64,000 nt of DNA. It comes from Lottia gigantea (Eukaryota; Mollusca; Gastropoda; Lottiidae). A model generated the notes under the pieces. The model ran no database searches and had not been told where the DNA came from. It saw only the letters and a list, made by a program, of their open reading frames with translations. Each line of letters opens with the position of its first letter. Within the stretch, counting starts at the first letter, position 1. Below, one piece after another: positions 47,755-61,727 of this stretch. The DNA is taken from positions 748,787-812,786 of the forward strand of contig NW_008707965.1 in assembly GCF_000327385.1 (NCBI RefSeq), given 5' to 3'. A program made the translations under genes and the position numbers.

Positions 47755-48505
47755 AAGTAATCTTTTTAGACAATTTGTTACCGCTATAAAGATTCTGCTT
47801 ATCTCTTGGTTTAATTCCCCGTAAAAGAGATGTACACCACCAAAGTTCAGTCTAACCGCTTACTGCTTCCTTATGGGGTCATACAATATAAGGAGTAGCA
47901 GAAGTGTCAGTTTCTGCATTTTTCTAATTTCGTGATGGGCGTCTCTATACCATAAATAACCGTCGCTTTTTCAGAAAAGTAAAGTAATCTTTTCAAATGA
48001 TTTAGATACATATAGCTGGACACCAAGCGGGATCATTCTAAGGTCTATAAACTGGTACCGGCTTGTTTCGAGATAGAATCATATACAAATCTTTTCAGAC
48101 AACTTGTAACCCCTTTGAGGATTGGTTTTATCTTCTAAAATGAATACTTTTTCAGAAAATATAGTGTGTCACCAGCAAAATTCATTTCGCTTACAGAAAT
48201 TGTGTCAAGGTTTTCATTGTTATTCCTTTACATTCTTACATTATGTCGATGTAAATCGTAATGTAGTGTCATATGTGTAATCTCTCCAGACGATTTGTTA
48301 CCGCTATAAAGATTATGCTTATCTTCTTCAGAAAATTTAGTCCAATTTAGTCATGTATTCTTATGTAGGCCCTATAAGAGTTCATCATTCTACATGGTAA
48401 ATCTTATTTGCATCGCGTAGGTCTAACATGTCACAACAGAATAAAAAGTACTCTTTCCGGACGATTTGTTAACCTTATAACGATTCTGCTTATCTCTGGT
48501 TGAAA
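47755..48505. repeat. Degenerate repeat with GACGATTTGTTACCGCTATAA core, four copies
   Basis: The block GACAATTTGTTACCGCTATA followed by AAGATTCTGCTTATCTC recurs at about 47770, 48098, 48289 and 48459 with substitutions, each preceded by a CTCTTT/CTTTTC stretch. Spacing is irregular (about 330, 190, 170), suggesting tandem growth with later deletions. No inverted ends seen. Confidence 0.65.
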
Positions 48506-49249
48506 GAGTTAGTATATTGATTACGGACAAGGTTCTTTCTCATTCATTTGCAGAATCAATGATAATGATACGACTCTTTGCAATCCCCTGATACCACAGG
48601 CTGACAAGGCTTCCACCATTTCACTCAGAATAACTTCTTTGACAAAAGCCCAAATTGAAAACAGGCTGCTCGAGGAAATCCGCGGAAAATTTGTAGATGT
48701 CATGAGACCAATATGATCAGAGGTGTCATTGTTGTAATCAGTAAAGAATTAAGGTATAGCAAGCACTCGACCGTTATCAAATATTTTATACCTTTTTGAA
48801 CCGAGATGCACTGGACCCCACGTGGCTTGATGTCACGGCTGATAACCACCGATATCACTCTGCTATTGTATCCTTAATTTATTGATCTTTGGTTGACAAA
48901 TTGATGCATAGTCAATGTGTTCACGATTAATTTATGATATTTTCGTTTGAGATGAAACGCTCAGACCGTTGAAACCGCCCATGATCACCCATATTTTAGC
49001 TTCATTCTTCTGTGTGCAGTGTCATGGGCATAAAGCATGTATTTAGTCTTTTTTGTGCCAAAGTTATGTTTTTCCCCAGTACCTATTCGTTTTTACCGTC
49101 CATTCCATTGTTGTTGTAAATTTCTGAAACTTCCGGAATGTCGCTCGCATGGTGATAGTCAACACTTTCTGTGTCTCTGGTCCGAAAATATATCTCCGAG
49201 ACCAGTTTATTATCAATAGGTTTCCAACGCAACTATTTCTTGCTTGGAA

Positions 49250-52200
49250 TGGTTAATGTTATAAACTGTTCTTCATCTTCGTCTTGATTATTTGGCTACT
49301 GAAATATTTTCCAGTAGGCGTTATAGACAATATTAGTTGATGACACGGTCAGGTCAGTGATTAAACTTTCAATAAAATCTGGTTAAATACCTCGTTATTC
49401 TTCTCGCACTATCACTTTATTAATCTACGGTCTGGTGGTCCTCACCTTCGCTGGCAGCAGGCATTTTGAAGTTTTCCAAGCCTGTGGAGGTAAAAGTTGC
49501 TTGCTGGCTTATGTAATTGCGCAATGCATAATACGAAAATATCCGCGGATATATCATACAAGACTTTGAGGTCACGCGAAATCTGTACCGGTCAGTTGAC
49601 CTTAATGGAATAACTCGTCAGGTCAAATAATTTACTATTCTTTTGATTTTACCGCAGATTTGAATTTTTAAGCCCATCAATTAGAATTGCTAATTTGTAT
49701 ACAAAACACATGAACATATCAACAATCGTGTATCGTGACCCGTGAAAATATCAGACTTGAAAAGATGTCCGCACCCGGAAACATGGGCGTTTTGACAGGA
49801 AACACTGATAACATCCTGGTCAGCCCTGTTTCTCCCTTTGTTCCTCCCTTGTAAATGATCATCGTGTTAAATACACAGTAAAGATATAGTTGTGATATGT
49901 AATGGTCAAGAAGTTATTTTGACTGAACGCACTTCCGTCAGGTTATATTAATGTGCATGGACCACCAAACCGAGAAGGTAACATTCCTGATACACCTATG
50001 GTGGACCCATTCATATTCAACCACATACCAATGCCAATGTGCTACCCTTGTCCACGATCTCTTTCCTTCTTCCCGTCTGTGAACTCTCAAATCCTCATAT
50101 GATATAATTGAACAACTGTGAATGACATGCAAAATTTCCATTCCAGAACCTGTGATGGCAGACACCAGAAATCGTATCTGTTGTGAGTTCAGATCTTTAT
50201 AAGTTCACGTATATTCATGGCATTTGTATATAAACCTTCTCTATTCGCGCGTTTGTACTGTAGGAATGATATCTAACTAACGTACCCCTTGGTTACGAAA
50301 CAGCCAACTAAAAAGCCATTCATATTTTCATTTGAACACAAGAATTTTGTTGCCGAAGTTATCTGCTATGAATTCAATTATCAGAAATGGCCATGTTATT
50401 TGTATATAGTACCTGCTTTATCAGACATTACACCAACGTCCCGTAGAATTTTCTCTGGTGTTGAAGCCTGTTTTATCATTTTTATCTCTATTTCTCCCTC
50501 AGGACGATTCTGTTTCAGAGCTCAACGCATATTTTTACCAAATCCTCATAATATGTATTTATACTTATTGTTCTGGAGATTTGAATATTAGACTGAAAAT
50601 TAAAACTTGGTTTTCGTTGTGATCTAATAATATCAAAATTAAATAGAAGGGTTCATGCAGTTTTAACATTGATACAAACCTTTACTCCAGTTGCTCGCAG
50701 AAATTCAAATGAAATTCCGAAATTGCCGAATTGGCAACACGCCTTTTATAACTCTTTATCGCCTGAAAGAAGTCTAACGATAACCAAAACGGCATATGGA
50801 AACCGTAAACACCGAAATCCTTTTGTTGAAATTAGACTTTATGAAGCGATACAAAATATTCATTTCTACTTTCATAACTTATACTATAAGATTTTCAATG
50901 GACGACAGAACAATAAATATATTGTTAATATAAACAACGCATAAACTCTGGACTATTAAAATATAGTCGACTCAATCCTAGGAGGGGGTCAGGTAGGTTT
51001 TTATTAGGCACAGCGGGGTTTGTTTGGGGGGCCGTTCAAGTATTTACTAACATTAATAAAGTTTGTCACCACGGTCTAAAGATTGTGAATAAAACGTATT
51101 AGGTTCGGTGAACAAACGCGGTTAGTGTGATTTTTCATCACTCCTGCCTTGCCTTATGTCCCACTTATATGCTTTATAATATGGGTGAAATGAAATTCAC
51201 GCTATTTCTTTTCTGCAAAATCTTGAACTCTGGAATTGGAATGTTCTCATTGGCTGAAGTTTGAAATATGATGTTAAGATTCAACAGTCCTTATTATTAT
51301 GAAAATAACGTACAGATGAGTTCATGGATCCTCGACTTCCCCTTTGTAGAGGAATTCCTCTATTTTCAGTGGTATTTTTTAATTTAAAAATAAACCACTA
51401 ATTATATGTTTAAGGGATGAAAAGATTTTTATATAGGAATAACGTACAGGTGAGTATAGTTGTAGAATTACATTTCAGTACTCAAAAGCCAGATTTTGGA
51501 GACTTGGGAATCCACAATTTCCTAATTTACAATAAAATAAAACAATTCTGATAAACTTCCGCTCAAATTCCTAACTACTCTAATGTGTACCTGTACACAC
51601 CTGCCTTATTAATGCAATTTACCTGTCTTTTTATCCTGGATAGATTATAAGATTATCAATAATCCATTAATATCACTCATCTACTTCAAACCATCAAATT
51701 TTCTTCTGGACGATTTAATCCGGTATACACCGTTTTTACACCGCTTTGTTTTCTTATTTATTTATTCCTCTTTCATTTCATATCTTTTATTCATTAGAAT
51801 ATTATTAGACAGATTTTCTTTCATTTTCATGAAAGTTTTTAGTTCCTTTGTTTGTGTATTTAGGGACGTTGTCTTCTTTTGACATATTTGATAAGCAAAG
51901 AGCACATCAGTCCTTTTTTTGCATTTGTTGTACCCTTCTTTTTGTAATCTTTTGTTGGTTTATTTAGGGACGTTGCCTTCAATCGAGAAATTAATGGTCA
52001 TTCAGTAATCACCTACATTGTCGTATATCACTGCGACATGAGCCCTCTTTTGTTGAAATGTTTAGAGGTCTTATGCACTTTCGTTCTGTATACTAAATCA
52101 TAAAGCTCTTTTATGGTGATACTTTAAGATGTATACACTATTTTGTATGTCATAATAGGGACTTCAGCCCCTTTGGTTTATATTTTAAGGACTTGAGTTC

Positions 52201-53520
52201 CCTTTTGTACTGTTGTTTACGGACGTTGATTGTTTTGTGTTCGTGATTTATGGTTTTTTAAAGACCTCTCACTATTCTTACCTTCTACATTTATTAATTT
52301 CTGCAGAGTCATTAAATGCAAATTACCTGCAGTCATGAGAGGATAATTTTTCAAACCAACATTTCGTGATTGTTCGGAATAGATACTTGAGGATAATTAG
52401 ATATCCACATTCTTTGATGTCAAAAGAAACGAGAAAGAAGCGTGCTGCAAGGAAAACCAATTCCTTCAACTAAAAATTGCTTTATTTTTTAAACGACAGG
52501 AAATCTCGGGATTCTGTATTTTGATAAGGGATTAGTGGTGTCATATTCAAAGTATAACATTACAGCATTGATTATACATTTTATGCAATATGTATCGTTT
52601 GGTATAAATCTTTTACATAGGACAATAGTTTAATAAAAATAAATTAGCTAATCATAAAAACGTATTCGTGAAATAATCTACTCAGCTATATATACCGCAA
52701 ACAGATGTCCTTATTTGCATGTCATACACTGATGTAATCTCACCAAAGGACAGGGTAAATTTCTCTTTAATTTAGGGGTTAACTGCAGAAAGCTGAAATT
52801 ATATCTTTTTCGATGATAAGTTTAAATTCTACCCCATAATTTTCAATTTTACACCCCTTTATGGCTGAAAAGTTTTATATGGAAAACGAAATTTGAAGCA
52901 CATCTCCGACGCCCAGGTTACAAAAACCAACGACTAAAATTTCTTGCTTTATTCGTGACATTTCTATTAAAATGCACACTGAAATGGATATTTTGCAATA
53001 ACGCCCCCATAATATGATGCAGTTTTATACCAAATTCAGAATTTATTTTAAAAAAACCCAAAACATGTATCTGATCCTTTAAATCTTATAATATATTATA
53101 CAGGATTTGATTTCTAATATATGTCTTAGTGCATTTAGCACGATATGGTTAGGGCCATTATTTAACAAATTGAAAATGCATGAAGCTATTTAACATGCAG
53201 AAACGGCAACCTTTCCCTCGTGGTCGAATATGGACATGACTACTCGTTCGAAAGAAGATAAATTTGAATATCCAGAAAGATTTCAGGTTACTTTTTACAA
53301 AAAGAGAAATAATTTGTGTCCGTTTGTGTTTTCAATCGAAAATCTTGATATAGGCCTCGATAAGGTCCAAGGCTATAAGAGAATTTAATTACTTAGTTTA
53401 AAAAACTAAAATGACGTGTTGGAAGACTACTTTCACCACATGAGTGGTTGCACCAAAATGCAAAAGTTCATTTCATGATTAAAACGCATCCTCGTAATCC
53501 ACTCTGTAAACATTAATAAC
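49250..53520. other. Intergenic sequence, no supported gene
   Basis: AT-rich DNA with normal CpG. Short stretches around 49.06-49.22, 49.95-50.10 and 50.40-50.52 kb read like coding sequence in one frame but lack convincing splice sites or a known family. From about 51840 to 52230 a TTTAGGGACGTTG-like motif recurs at about 51860, 51965 and 52207, a weak degenerate repeat. Confidence 0.4.
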
Positions 53521-53529
53521 GCTTCTGAT

Positions 53530-53605
53530 TTTTATCTCCGCCATGTTGTTTTCTATTCTAGTGTCTATAGCAACTATCATTATTGTATTGTTCTACTTCC
53601 GGTTG
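53530..53605 (-). promoter_or_regulatory. Promoter-like motif cluster
   Basis: On the minus strand an ETS site (ACCGGAAGTAG), an X-box-like TAGTTGCTATAGACAC and a YY1-like AACATGGCGGAG lie within 75 bases. The ATG in the YY1 site opens a 21-codon frame (MAEIKIRSVINVYRVDYEDA and one more) ending in TAA. Such an ETS plus YY1 arrangement is typical of TATA-less start sites. No downstream exon could be found. Confidence 0.28.
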
Positions 53606-54984
53606 AATAAAAACACCAGTATTGTGTAACGACTTTAATTATCTTCTATACAGAAGAGTTCATCGATTATCCGATTTACAGTGACACTGTTCCGAATCTG
53701 CTTGTTCATCAACGACTAGCTTAGTGGATTTAGGATGGGGCGAAACATTACCAGTAGATTGGCTTTTGAATTTCCGTTGCGCAAACTTTCATATGAGGCA
53801 TTTAGCTCTTTGATATATTCACATCAAAATTTAAATTTACATTTACAAATTCAACATGTATAAGGTTAATCCAATACTTGTCGACTACTATTCCAGTTCT
53901 TTATGAAGCGAGAATCTTGTATCTTGGTTGTCCCTATTCGACATCTTCTTCAGTGTTCATCAATGGAGTTTCAACGGGTCTAACATCGGCTTATGTCCCT
54001 CTCCCAGATCTTAATTTCCTTATCATTTTACATAGGGAAACAAACGGCTACCAGACCTTCTCTGTGGTCCCTACTCGTCTCCACCTAATGATTCATTGAA
54101 ACGCCGCTGTAATGCGGTCTTTTGATAAAATGCTGGGAAATTCATTTTGGATATTGGATTTGTTTGTTAGGTCAGTATTGCTAAGGTCTGTAGTAAGAAG
54201 GTTAATGAACACGATAAATCAGGTGTAATTCTGTCTAGATCAGATAATAAAATGTCTATCAGGCCTGTAACAAGCAGGATATGAACCTAACCTATATTGA
54301 GTTACTCATGGGTTTATTACCGTAAAACTGAATTTCAGCGGTAATGTTACAGGTTGCACATATTATAATTGCTCTGCATATGTTAATTTTGTACTCCACT
54401 TATATATCTGTATTGTAATCTCAATTTCGCTTGAAAATATCAGTCTTAATGAGAAATTTTCCTACCCATTCAGTTTTATTATTCTAAAAAGAGAAAATAT
54501 TGAGCTACTTTCTGAAATCGATCTGTCAGCAAAAGCTGCAAAGAGACCGGAAGTTGTGGTACATGTGTATATCATGTTTGTTTAATAGATTTTTTTTTTT
54601 ATTTCATTGAACATCATATTACATAAATATGAAACGGAGGAAGGTACAACTCAAAACAGCAGAACAACTCTGTCTCAGGTTATACTGTTTTCAGATAAAA
54701 AGTTAGTTTAACAGTGGTAAATTATATAGAGACACTGACAGTTAGTCACTTCTGACTAGATTGATATATTCCTCTAGACTTACAATATAGGGTAAAACTC
54801 CATGTAATTATTGTACACCCTACGAACCTGACGAAATTTCACAAAAAAAAAGATAAATGTTTACGTTTGGGGTTCGATTAATTTACACAGACGGCTTCAT
54901 AATATTTTGTTTCAAAACACCCCGTTCGGCACGTCTTGATATAGATATCATATGATTATAAAAAGCTTCATATAGGTAGAAATT

Positions 54985-55340
54985 TTTACATTGAGGGTCA
55001 TAGATAAAATTGATTTTGATGGTCGATTGCAAATTTGATCGTAGTTGAATAATTTGGGCGTTCAAATTAAGTCTTAATATTGTCCAATAATATCTTCTCT
55101 TAAAAAACCGAGATAGATATGATAGGATTATCAATTAATACAAATCCATACAAGCAAGATAATTCTATCATTCAAAAATTTCGTTCGTCCAAAGTATGGT
55201 ATAATCGGGAGTAAAGGTAGTAAAGTAGTGGACTCCTCCTTTTTACATTGAGAGTGATAGGTTACTGATTGTCGATTGCAATTTTGATTGTAGTTAATTA
55301 ATTTGAAGAATTCTGATTGTCTAAGTATTAATATTGAACT
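54985..55340. repeat. Two-copy duplication, about 257-bp period
   Basis: TTTTTACATTGAGGGTCATAG, GGTCGATTGCAAATTTGATC and GTAGTTGAATAATTTG near 54985-55060 recur as TTTTTACATTGAGAGTGATA, TGTCGATTGCAATTTTGATT and GTAGTTAATTAATTTG near 55240-55310. Both copies are followed by an AAGT-TTAATATTG block. The copies are diverged and non-coding. Confidence 0.65.
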
Positions 55341-55344
55341 CTGA

Positions 55345-58300
55345 GCACCTGATACTAAAATTCTTGTCCAATTATTAAAACAGAACGAAAAATTTCATTA
55401 GCCCAGATCAGGAAATAATGAAATTTCGTTTCAATGTCATGAATTTTTCCATTTCGTGCCATTTGACTGCACTTGTTTTACTTGTAGTAAAACTAAGATA
55501 TAAGTGTAAAATAGTACAACGAAACTGATGGTTAGTAAATTGTCTGAAAATAAACCGAGGTGTTGAAAACTTTCTTCTTTATATATTCACCATCCTAGTC
55601 AGCTAACACCATCGTAACTTTTACATTATTCGACTGTTTTCTACATGGTGATTTTTAGGTTATATTTTCTGTAGAAGAATTCAGTTTAAATCAGCAGATT
55701 AAAGGCATAACAGTCCTGTATATGATTACCCAATTTAGTAAATTGTTGAACTCTAGAAGCATAGCATTCCGGTAACTAAAAAGGTGCAGAGATTTTCTAA
55801 TTGAATAATTTAATATTTATAATATAATGCATGTGCTTCTTGAAATATGCCCACCGCTGTCTGAAACGGTGCTATATCCATTTCACTGGGTAATTTCCTA
55901 TCAAATTGATGTACAATGCTGAAATCCAGAGTCCCTACTTGAGAACCTTGGTCAGTGCTTCTATAAAATCTTACACCAATGTCTTACAATTACGATGGGC
56001 TGAACATAAGGAATACAGCCACATTTGTTGGAGCTTTGTCTGATGTGAAATTACAAGGAATTCAAAATGTGAAACATATATCTTTTGTCTTTGCCTTACG
56101 CAAAACTAGCAATCGTTTGGTTGCCATGTTGCTTAAAGTAACGCCATATTGAAATTCGGTTGTTAACAAAGATCATTATTTTATGAACGGAAAAGAAACA
56201 AGCTGTGAACACAAGTTAGATAAAAGTTATTGAAATCAGTTTATCAAAAGTTTTTATCAATGATGGCGACAGATAAAGATGAAAAATGATTTTTGTTGTC
56301 TTGAAATTATTTTTCCAGTGATAATCGCCATTTTGAATCTAGGTAGGGGGTCTTTGATGGGTTTGACGGTGTGATAAGATTGAATGATGCTCCACACCCC
56401 CCGCTTCATTATCATTTATACAGTTTACATAGAAATTAGCTAGTTGGCTTGAAATATTTCACACATTTTCTACATCAAATATTCCTAAATATACAAATTA
56501 CTTTTCATCTCAGCAGGGATTCCCTAATTTTAATTATAACTTATTACGTCATAAGTTGTTAACGTCATGTTCACGTGAGAAAAGGAACCATATGGGGAAT
56601 CTCCTGTTTATTTGACGTTTAATGGACCAAATTCTGGAGAAATTCCAACATTGTTTTGTGTTTGCATGATTTGAGAAGTTCCATGCTGTTAGAATTCTTG
56701 ACCTTGTTTTGATCTGGTTCAAGTATTCTCGTGTTTCAGCTCGAAAACAATGGACAAGATTGAGTATGTTTTGAATGGCTGGGTGACACATTCCCTTAAC
56801 GACCTACATGATGTCATCCCTATTCTTTGAAAATGATATAAAAAGCACAACACATTGCACTTGCATGTGCTTCTAATGGGGGCAGCGAGACAAATCTCGT
56901 CTGTTGGTGGGTTGGTTGATCAAGTCGAATCTCTTCTCAGGAAAATTTATTTGAACTACGGACAGGCTATAATTGTTTGGGTTTCTGTTCCGGTTATCCA
57001 TGCCGAGGGTCACAAATAAAAATTCAATTGAATATGTAATCACAGTTCTTGAAAACTAAGATGGTGTTTGACTTACACTTTTAGAACAGAAACTGGGGAA
57101 TCTATGCTCAAGTCACGAAGACAGGTGTTCCGGAAACAGCTAGACCCCGTTTATTCCCAACATAGCACCATTTAGATAACCCAATAAAATGGTATTCATG
57201 GCCTATTTCAACTTGTGATAATGTTGAAGATTAAAACTGACTACTGTGGACTTCAATCTAAATTTTATCATTTTTAAACGTTTTATCTCAGTTGTTTATC
57301 TTTTTATCCTCAAATTTGGAGTAAACAGCTTCGAGATTAAATACATTGACACATTTTCTAAGTAACCATTTTGTAATCCACCAAAATAAAATCTTTCTTA
57401 TCTAAGTGTTCTCATTTTACCGGAGAGCCGTTTTATTATTCTCAAAGATATCTTTTCAGCAATGCTGGAATAAAAGATGCCTTTTTTTGAGACTATAGGG
57501 TTGAAAAAGCACAAATGCTAACGGATCTGATATAATAAATACATGACAGATCCACTTAGTTGTGTTTCCATCATGCATTATTTTCGCTGTTTTTTTTTTT
57601 TATCTCAAATCACAAGCAATGAATACCAATGTTTACACTCTTTGATTTGTGCTTTCATTGCGTTCCTTATCTCAAATCCCAATACAGTTCTTCTGGTCGC
57701 TCTTGCCTTGTACATGTAACTTGTAAGTCAAAAAGTTCCTTTTCAATGGAACTCTAAATAAAGCAATATCGTCATCGGGACAAATTTAAGGCATTGATAT
57801 TAAAATTGGTTTGCATAAAAGAAAAAATAAGAATTCAACTAACCTTACTTACATTATTCAGAAAACAAAGTAGCTCAAGGTAAAACAACATTGTCTGAGA
57901 CTTCGAATTCCAGGGGATATATATTCTTTAAATTATATTGAAACTTCTCCAAACAATTCGTCAGATTTCACCGCCAAATGGTAGCAGGTTGATAAAATTC
58001 TGACAGACGAGATTTTCCCGCCATATTACTGTCGGCATTACGTCATAGATCAAAGAAAACATAAGAAATCGGTGCCTTTGATGTAAGATGAAATCTCAGG
58101 CAACAAGAAATATTTAATTTATCAACGAAAACATCAGGTCAGGAAGATCTTTAATTGAAAAATGATAAACAGCAATTTATTTCAAAATGAAGATCTTTAT
58201 TCCTAGATTTTTATTCCCATAAAATGCATTTTAAGGTTATTTTGAGATTTTCATTTGAATATCAGTTTACAAATCTGTTTTTGCACCTTGGCTGATTTGT

Positions 58301-60040
58301 TTGATGAGGCATGAATTGATTGATTAATTGATTGTATCCTATGATGTTGACCTATAACGTGCAGTAGGGCGCAGCAGAGCATGCTTACTCCCTTCGAAAC
58401 ACCTAGTGGTACTTCACCTCTATACTAATTTATGAAGAGATTTTGTATAACAGAACTGTCTTGCTTGTATTGTTTTTTATTATGTTTCTTAGCTTTCTTA
58501 GTGTTTTCACTCAATCCATTGGACATTCGATGTCGGCTTCAACAGCTAACCTTGTGAGTAGAATTATCCCATTGCACAAATTAACTGAAACATTTTCACC
58601 AAAAGCTCTTTGAAATTTGAAGAGCTGCAGGTCGGGCCTCTACGTGATAAACCCCCGAGATTTCTATTTATTCTTATCAATTCTGAGTTTTAGAAATATT
58701 TTCCTTTAATTCCATTCAGTGATAACTTATCTGTAACTGGAATAGCCGTGCATGGAGTTTTAATAGAGAGGGGTGTATCTTCTCCAAGCCTTTATTTCAT
58801 ACATTATTTAGATAAACTTCGCTATAATGTGCTCATTTAATCGAAACGCATCTGAAAAGTCTTAAAAGAGGGCAGTCAGATCATCTTAGTTTCGAAAACA
58901 ACCTATACGATCATTGTTTCCAATTTTTTTTATGTAGCATCGTCCATAATAGGCACACAACAGCCTTTCGAATTATCCGTGCTTTCCGAACGAAACATTC
59001 TTCGAACTCCTTGTCAAAGATATTTTTTTTAGATTTGTTGTATGTGTCTTGTTAATCAGTTTATTTTCAAGAAAGCTCATAATTTTAAGCCTTTCTTGAT
59101 CAGAAAATAATTCGCAAGTTATTTAATTATACGAAAGAGCAAGGTTTGCTTTGTATGTACATGTACTCGAGTTATACAATATTGAAGGTAATTGACGCTG
59201 GTCCAAGTGTTTCCTCGTCTGAACTACCTGTCAAAGATAGGAAAGATAATCAGGATAAGATAGAGTATAGATACAAATAGTTGAAGAGGGTCTGAACACG
59301 ATAAAACTCTGATGTAAGCCAACTTTTAGATAAAGTTGAACAGGTTGAACTAAGATTGCTGTGATAGGTTAGGATGACAAGTCGTTATGCTTTAGATTTT
59401 TCTATAGACGTTCATAACATTTCCATAACGAGAGTTAAATTTTCCGTGGGAATTGATCTTGGGAATTGCAGAAAAAAGATTATCCACTGCATATGAATTT
59501 AAGAATATCTTTCAAAGAGGGTGCATTTTTTTTGTTTTAAACGTCACAATGGGGCAATATGAATTTTTTTTTATTAATATTCGCAAATGTGGTCATATTC
59601 GTCGGAATAGAAAAATTCCACATCATTGCAAGCCATATGAACTTACATTACATTAATAGAGAGAGTCCCATGAATTTAAGTTCTAACGAGTCGCAATGCG
59701 ATAAGATTCGAATCTTGTGACATGTCTATTTCTGATGTAAGGATTAAAAGATAAGATAAGCCCGATAAGAAAAATAAACTTTTAGATCATTATTTGTCAT
59801 TTAGAAACTTGTTACTCAAGAGTTTGTTCTAGTCAACTTATCGTTTGTATAACATAGATAACAACATTATGGTTTACATTGATAGGTTTCTACCTACTAA
59901 ATTGATAAACAGGTCGAGGTCCAATATCAATAACGCTATAAAGAGGACAATTTTGGAGACCGAATCTGTCCATGGTGCGGAATTGAAGAAGTTAAAACAA
60001 CATAATATGTAAAAGATTAATTCAGACGATAACTGCTTTT
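55345..60040. other. Intergenic sequence, nothing recognised
   Basis: AT-rich, CpG-retaining DNA. An E2F-like TTTTCCCGCC occurs near 58013. No gene, repeat array or mobile element was recognised. Confidence 0.45.
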
Positions 60041-60046
60041 CAGAAA

Positions 60047-60080
60047 TGATTAGTGCAGAAATGTAGGACGTAAAAGCACT
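60047..60080 (+). mobile_element. Short SINE 3' fragment
   Basis: AGTGCAGAAATGTAGGACGT followed by AAAA resembles the GTGCAGAAAAGTAAGACATA segment of the SINE at 34757-35120. The fragment is only about 30 bases long, so chance similarity cannot be excluded. Confidence 0.35.
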
Positions 60081-60084
60081 GCAA

Positions 60085-61725
60085 CATGAAAATTTCTAAT
60101 GGTTATCCACTTGCATCGCTGAATACTTGTCTTTCAAATTAAAAGAGGAAAAGACTAGCCAGGGCTTCACAAAATTCGACTCCTGACCCCGTTTGTAACA
60201 AAGAATAAACGTCCCTGGTGAATTCGCTATTAATGATTATAATCTGAAAATAATTCCCAAATCAAAAAGTTCAAATGTCACAACCAATTTCAGGAAAACT
60301 TGAAAATGGATTAAAATCAAATCAAGTGTCTTTGATAAAACTCAGCAAGATTCGGATTCTGGGAGATCAAAAGTTGGGGCTGTAATGAAGTGGAAAAGGG
60401 GTCAAAGTTAAGAGGATTTAGGGTTAACCCTTTATATTCTGATCTCCTCTCAGACCTCCTCCTTATCAACTCTGTTATGATATAAGGTCTCAGTAGGGGT
60501 TAATTAATATAAGGGGCTTACTAAGGACCTGCACTAACTTAATTTTACTAATTTACTTAAATATTTAAACATACACGACTTCATGGCGAGATGGGAATAA
60601 AGTGGCTGTCACATCATACCTCCTATGGCCAAATTGGACACATCCTATGCATACATTTTTCGAAATGGCCTATTCCATCATGTTATAATTTAAATAATAT
60701 TAATTAATGAATCGAATGAACATAACAATTACCAAATCTATTCATGGATTCAAAAATTGAACTAAGCTGATGGAAAATGAAATGTTTTGGGCGACATTAC
60801 TCAATTTTGGTTCAAATTGCAACGATTTTAGTATATGTAAGACAACAAATGTATAATTCTCAATATCTGATATAATGCAACGAGCAGCCTCGACGAGACG
60901 GAATATGGCCTCATATATTTTAGGAAACAACCTTTGCTATTTTAAAACGATTACCAGAAGGGAGGAAAGGCTTATTTTTTAAAGACATTTTAATGTCATA
61001 ATTATGTTCATTTAATTTGTCATAAAGATTTTATTTAAACAAAATTACTTCAATAAACTATAATGAGACTCTATTCCCAAAAGAGCAACAAGAATCCTTT
61101 CACATACCCTTAAGGTAACTCTTAAAAAATGCCTGGCTTTTGATTTTCTCGCGAAAAAGAATAGTTAATTACCCCAAATTAGTCACATAAATAAAAAGTG
61201 GTCATTAAACAACAAAGTGGTATAATTTATTTTTACAACATATCTATTTGGATTTATAACATCCTTAAGGCTGAACAGATCCTTTAATCCTGAAGGCAAA
61301 CATTCATTAAAGGGATTCACACAATCCAATGTTTTTAAGGGTTTATAAGTGTCTTAACAAACCTTAAAGAACAATCATTTAAGCCTTTCAGCAAATCTTA
61401 TTAACCCGTTACAATGTAATAAATTAAAAACATAAAAAATGTTGTGTTAAGGTTTACGGCTTATAAAATGGTTCATTAGGGAAATCTCCACTTTAAAAAT
61501 ACTAAAAATGTCAAAGGGTGACAATTGTGCAATATTGGTCCCTTGGGTATAACCTTGTAGAGTGACATTCTGAATATGCCAATCACCAGCAGAAAAACAA
61601 CATGTACCTTTCCTAATTGTTATCCTTGAGTAAGATCGTACGAACTAAGAAAACAATGAAGTAGACATAACATGATTCCACAATCTTTCTTGGATCAATG
61701 CGAAAGCAAAAGTAAGTGTTAGGGT
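60085..61725. other. Intergenic sequence, nothing recognised
   Basis: AT-rich DNA; 61080-61450 repeats short CCTTAA-containing phrases without a clear unit. No gene seen. Confidence 0.4.
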
Positions 61726-61727
61726 GT

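Noticed and set aside
53878-54099. 73-codon plus-strand frame near the promoter-like cluster
   Set aside because: An acceptor-like CTACTATTCCAG precedes part of it, but there is no donor, family or partner exon.
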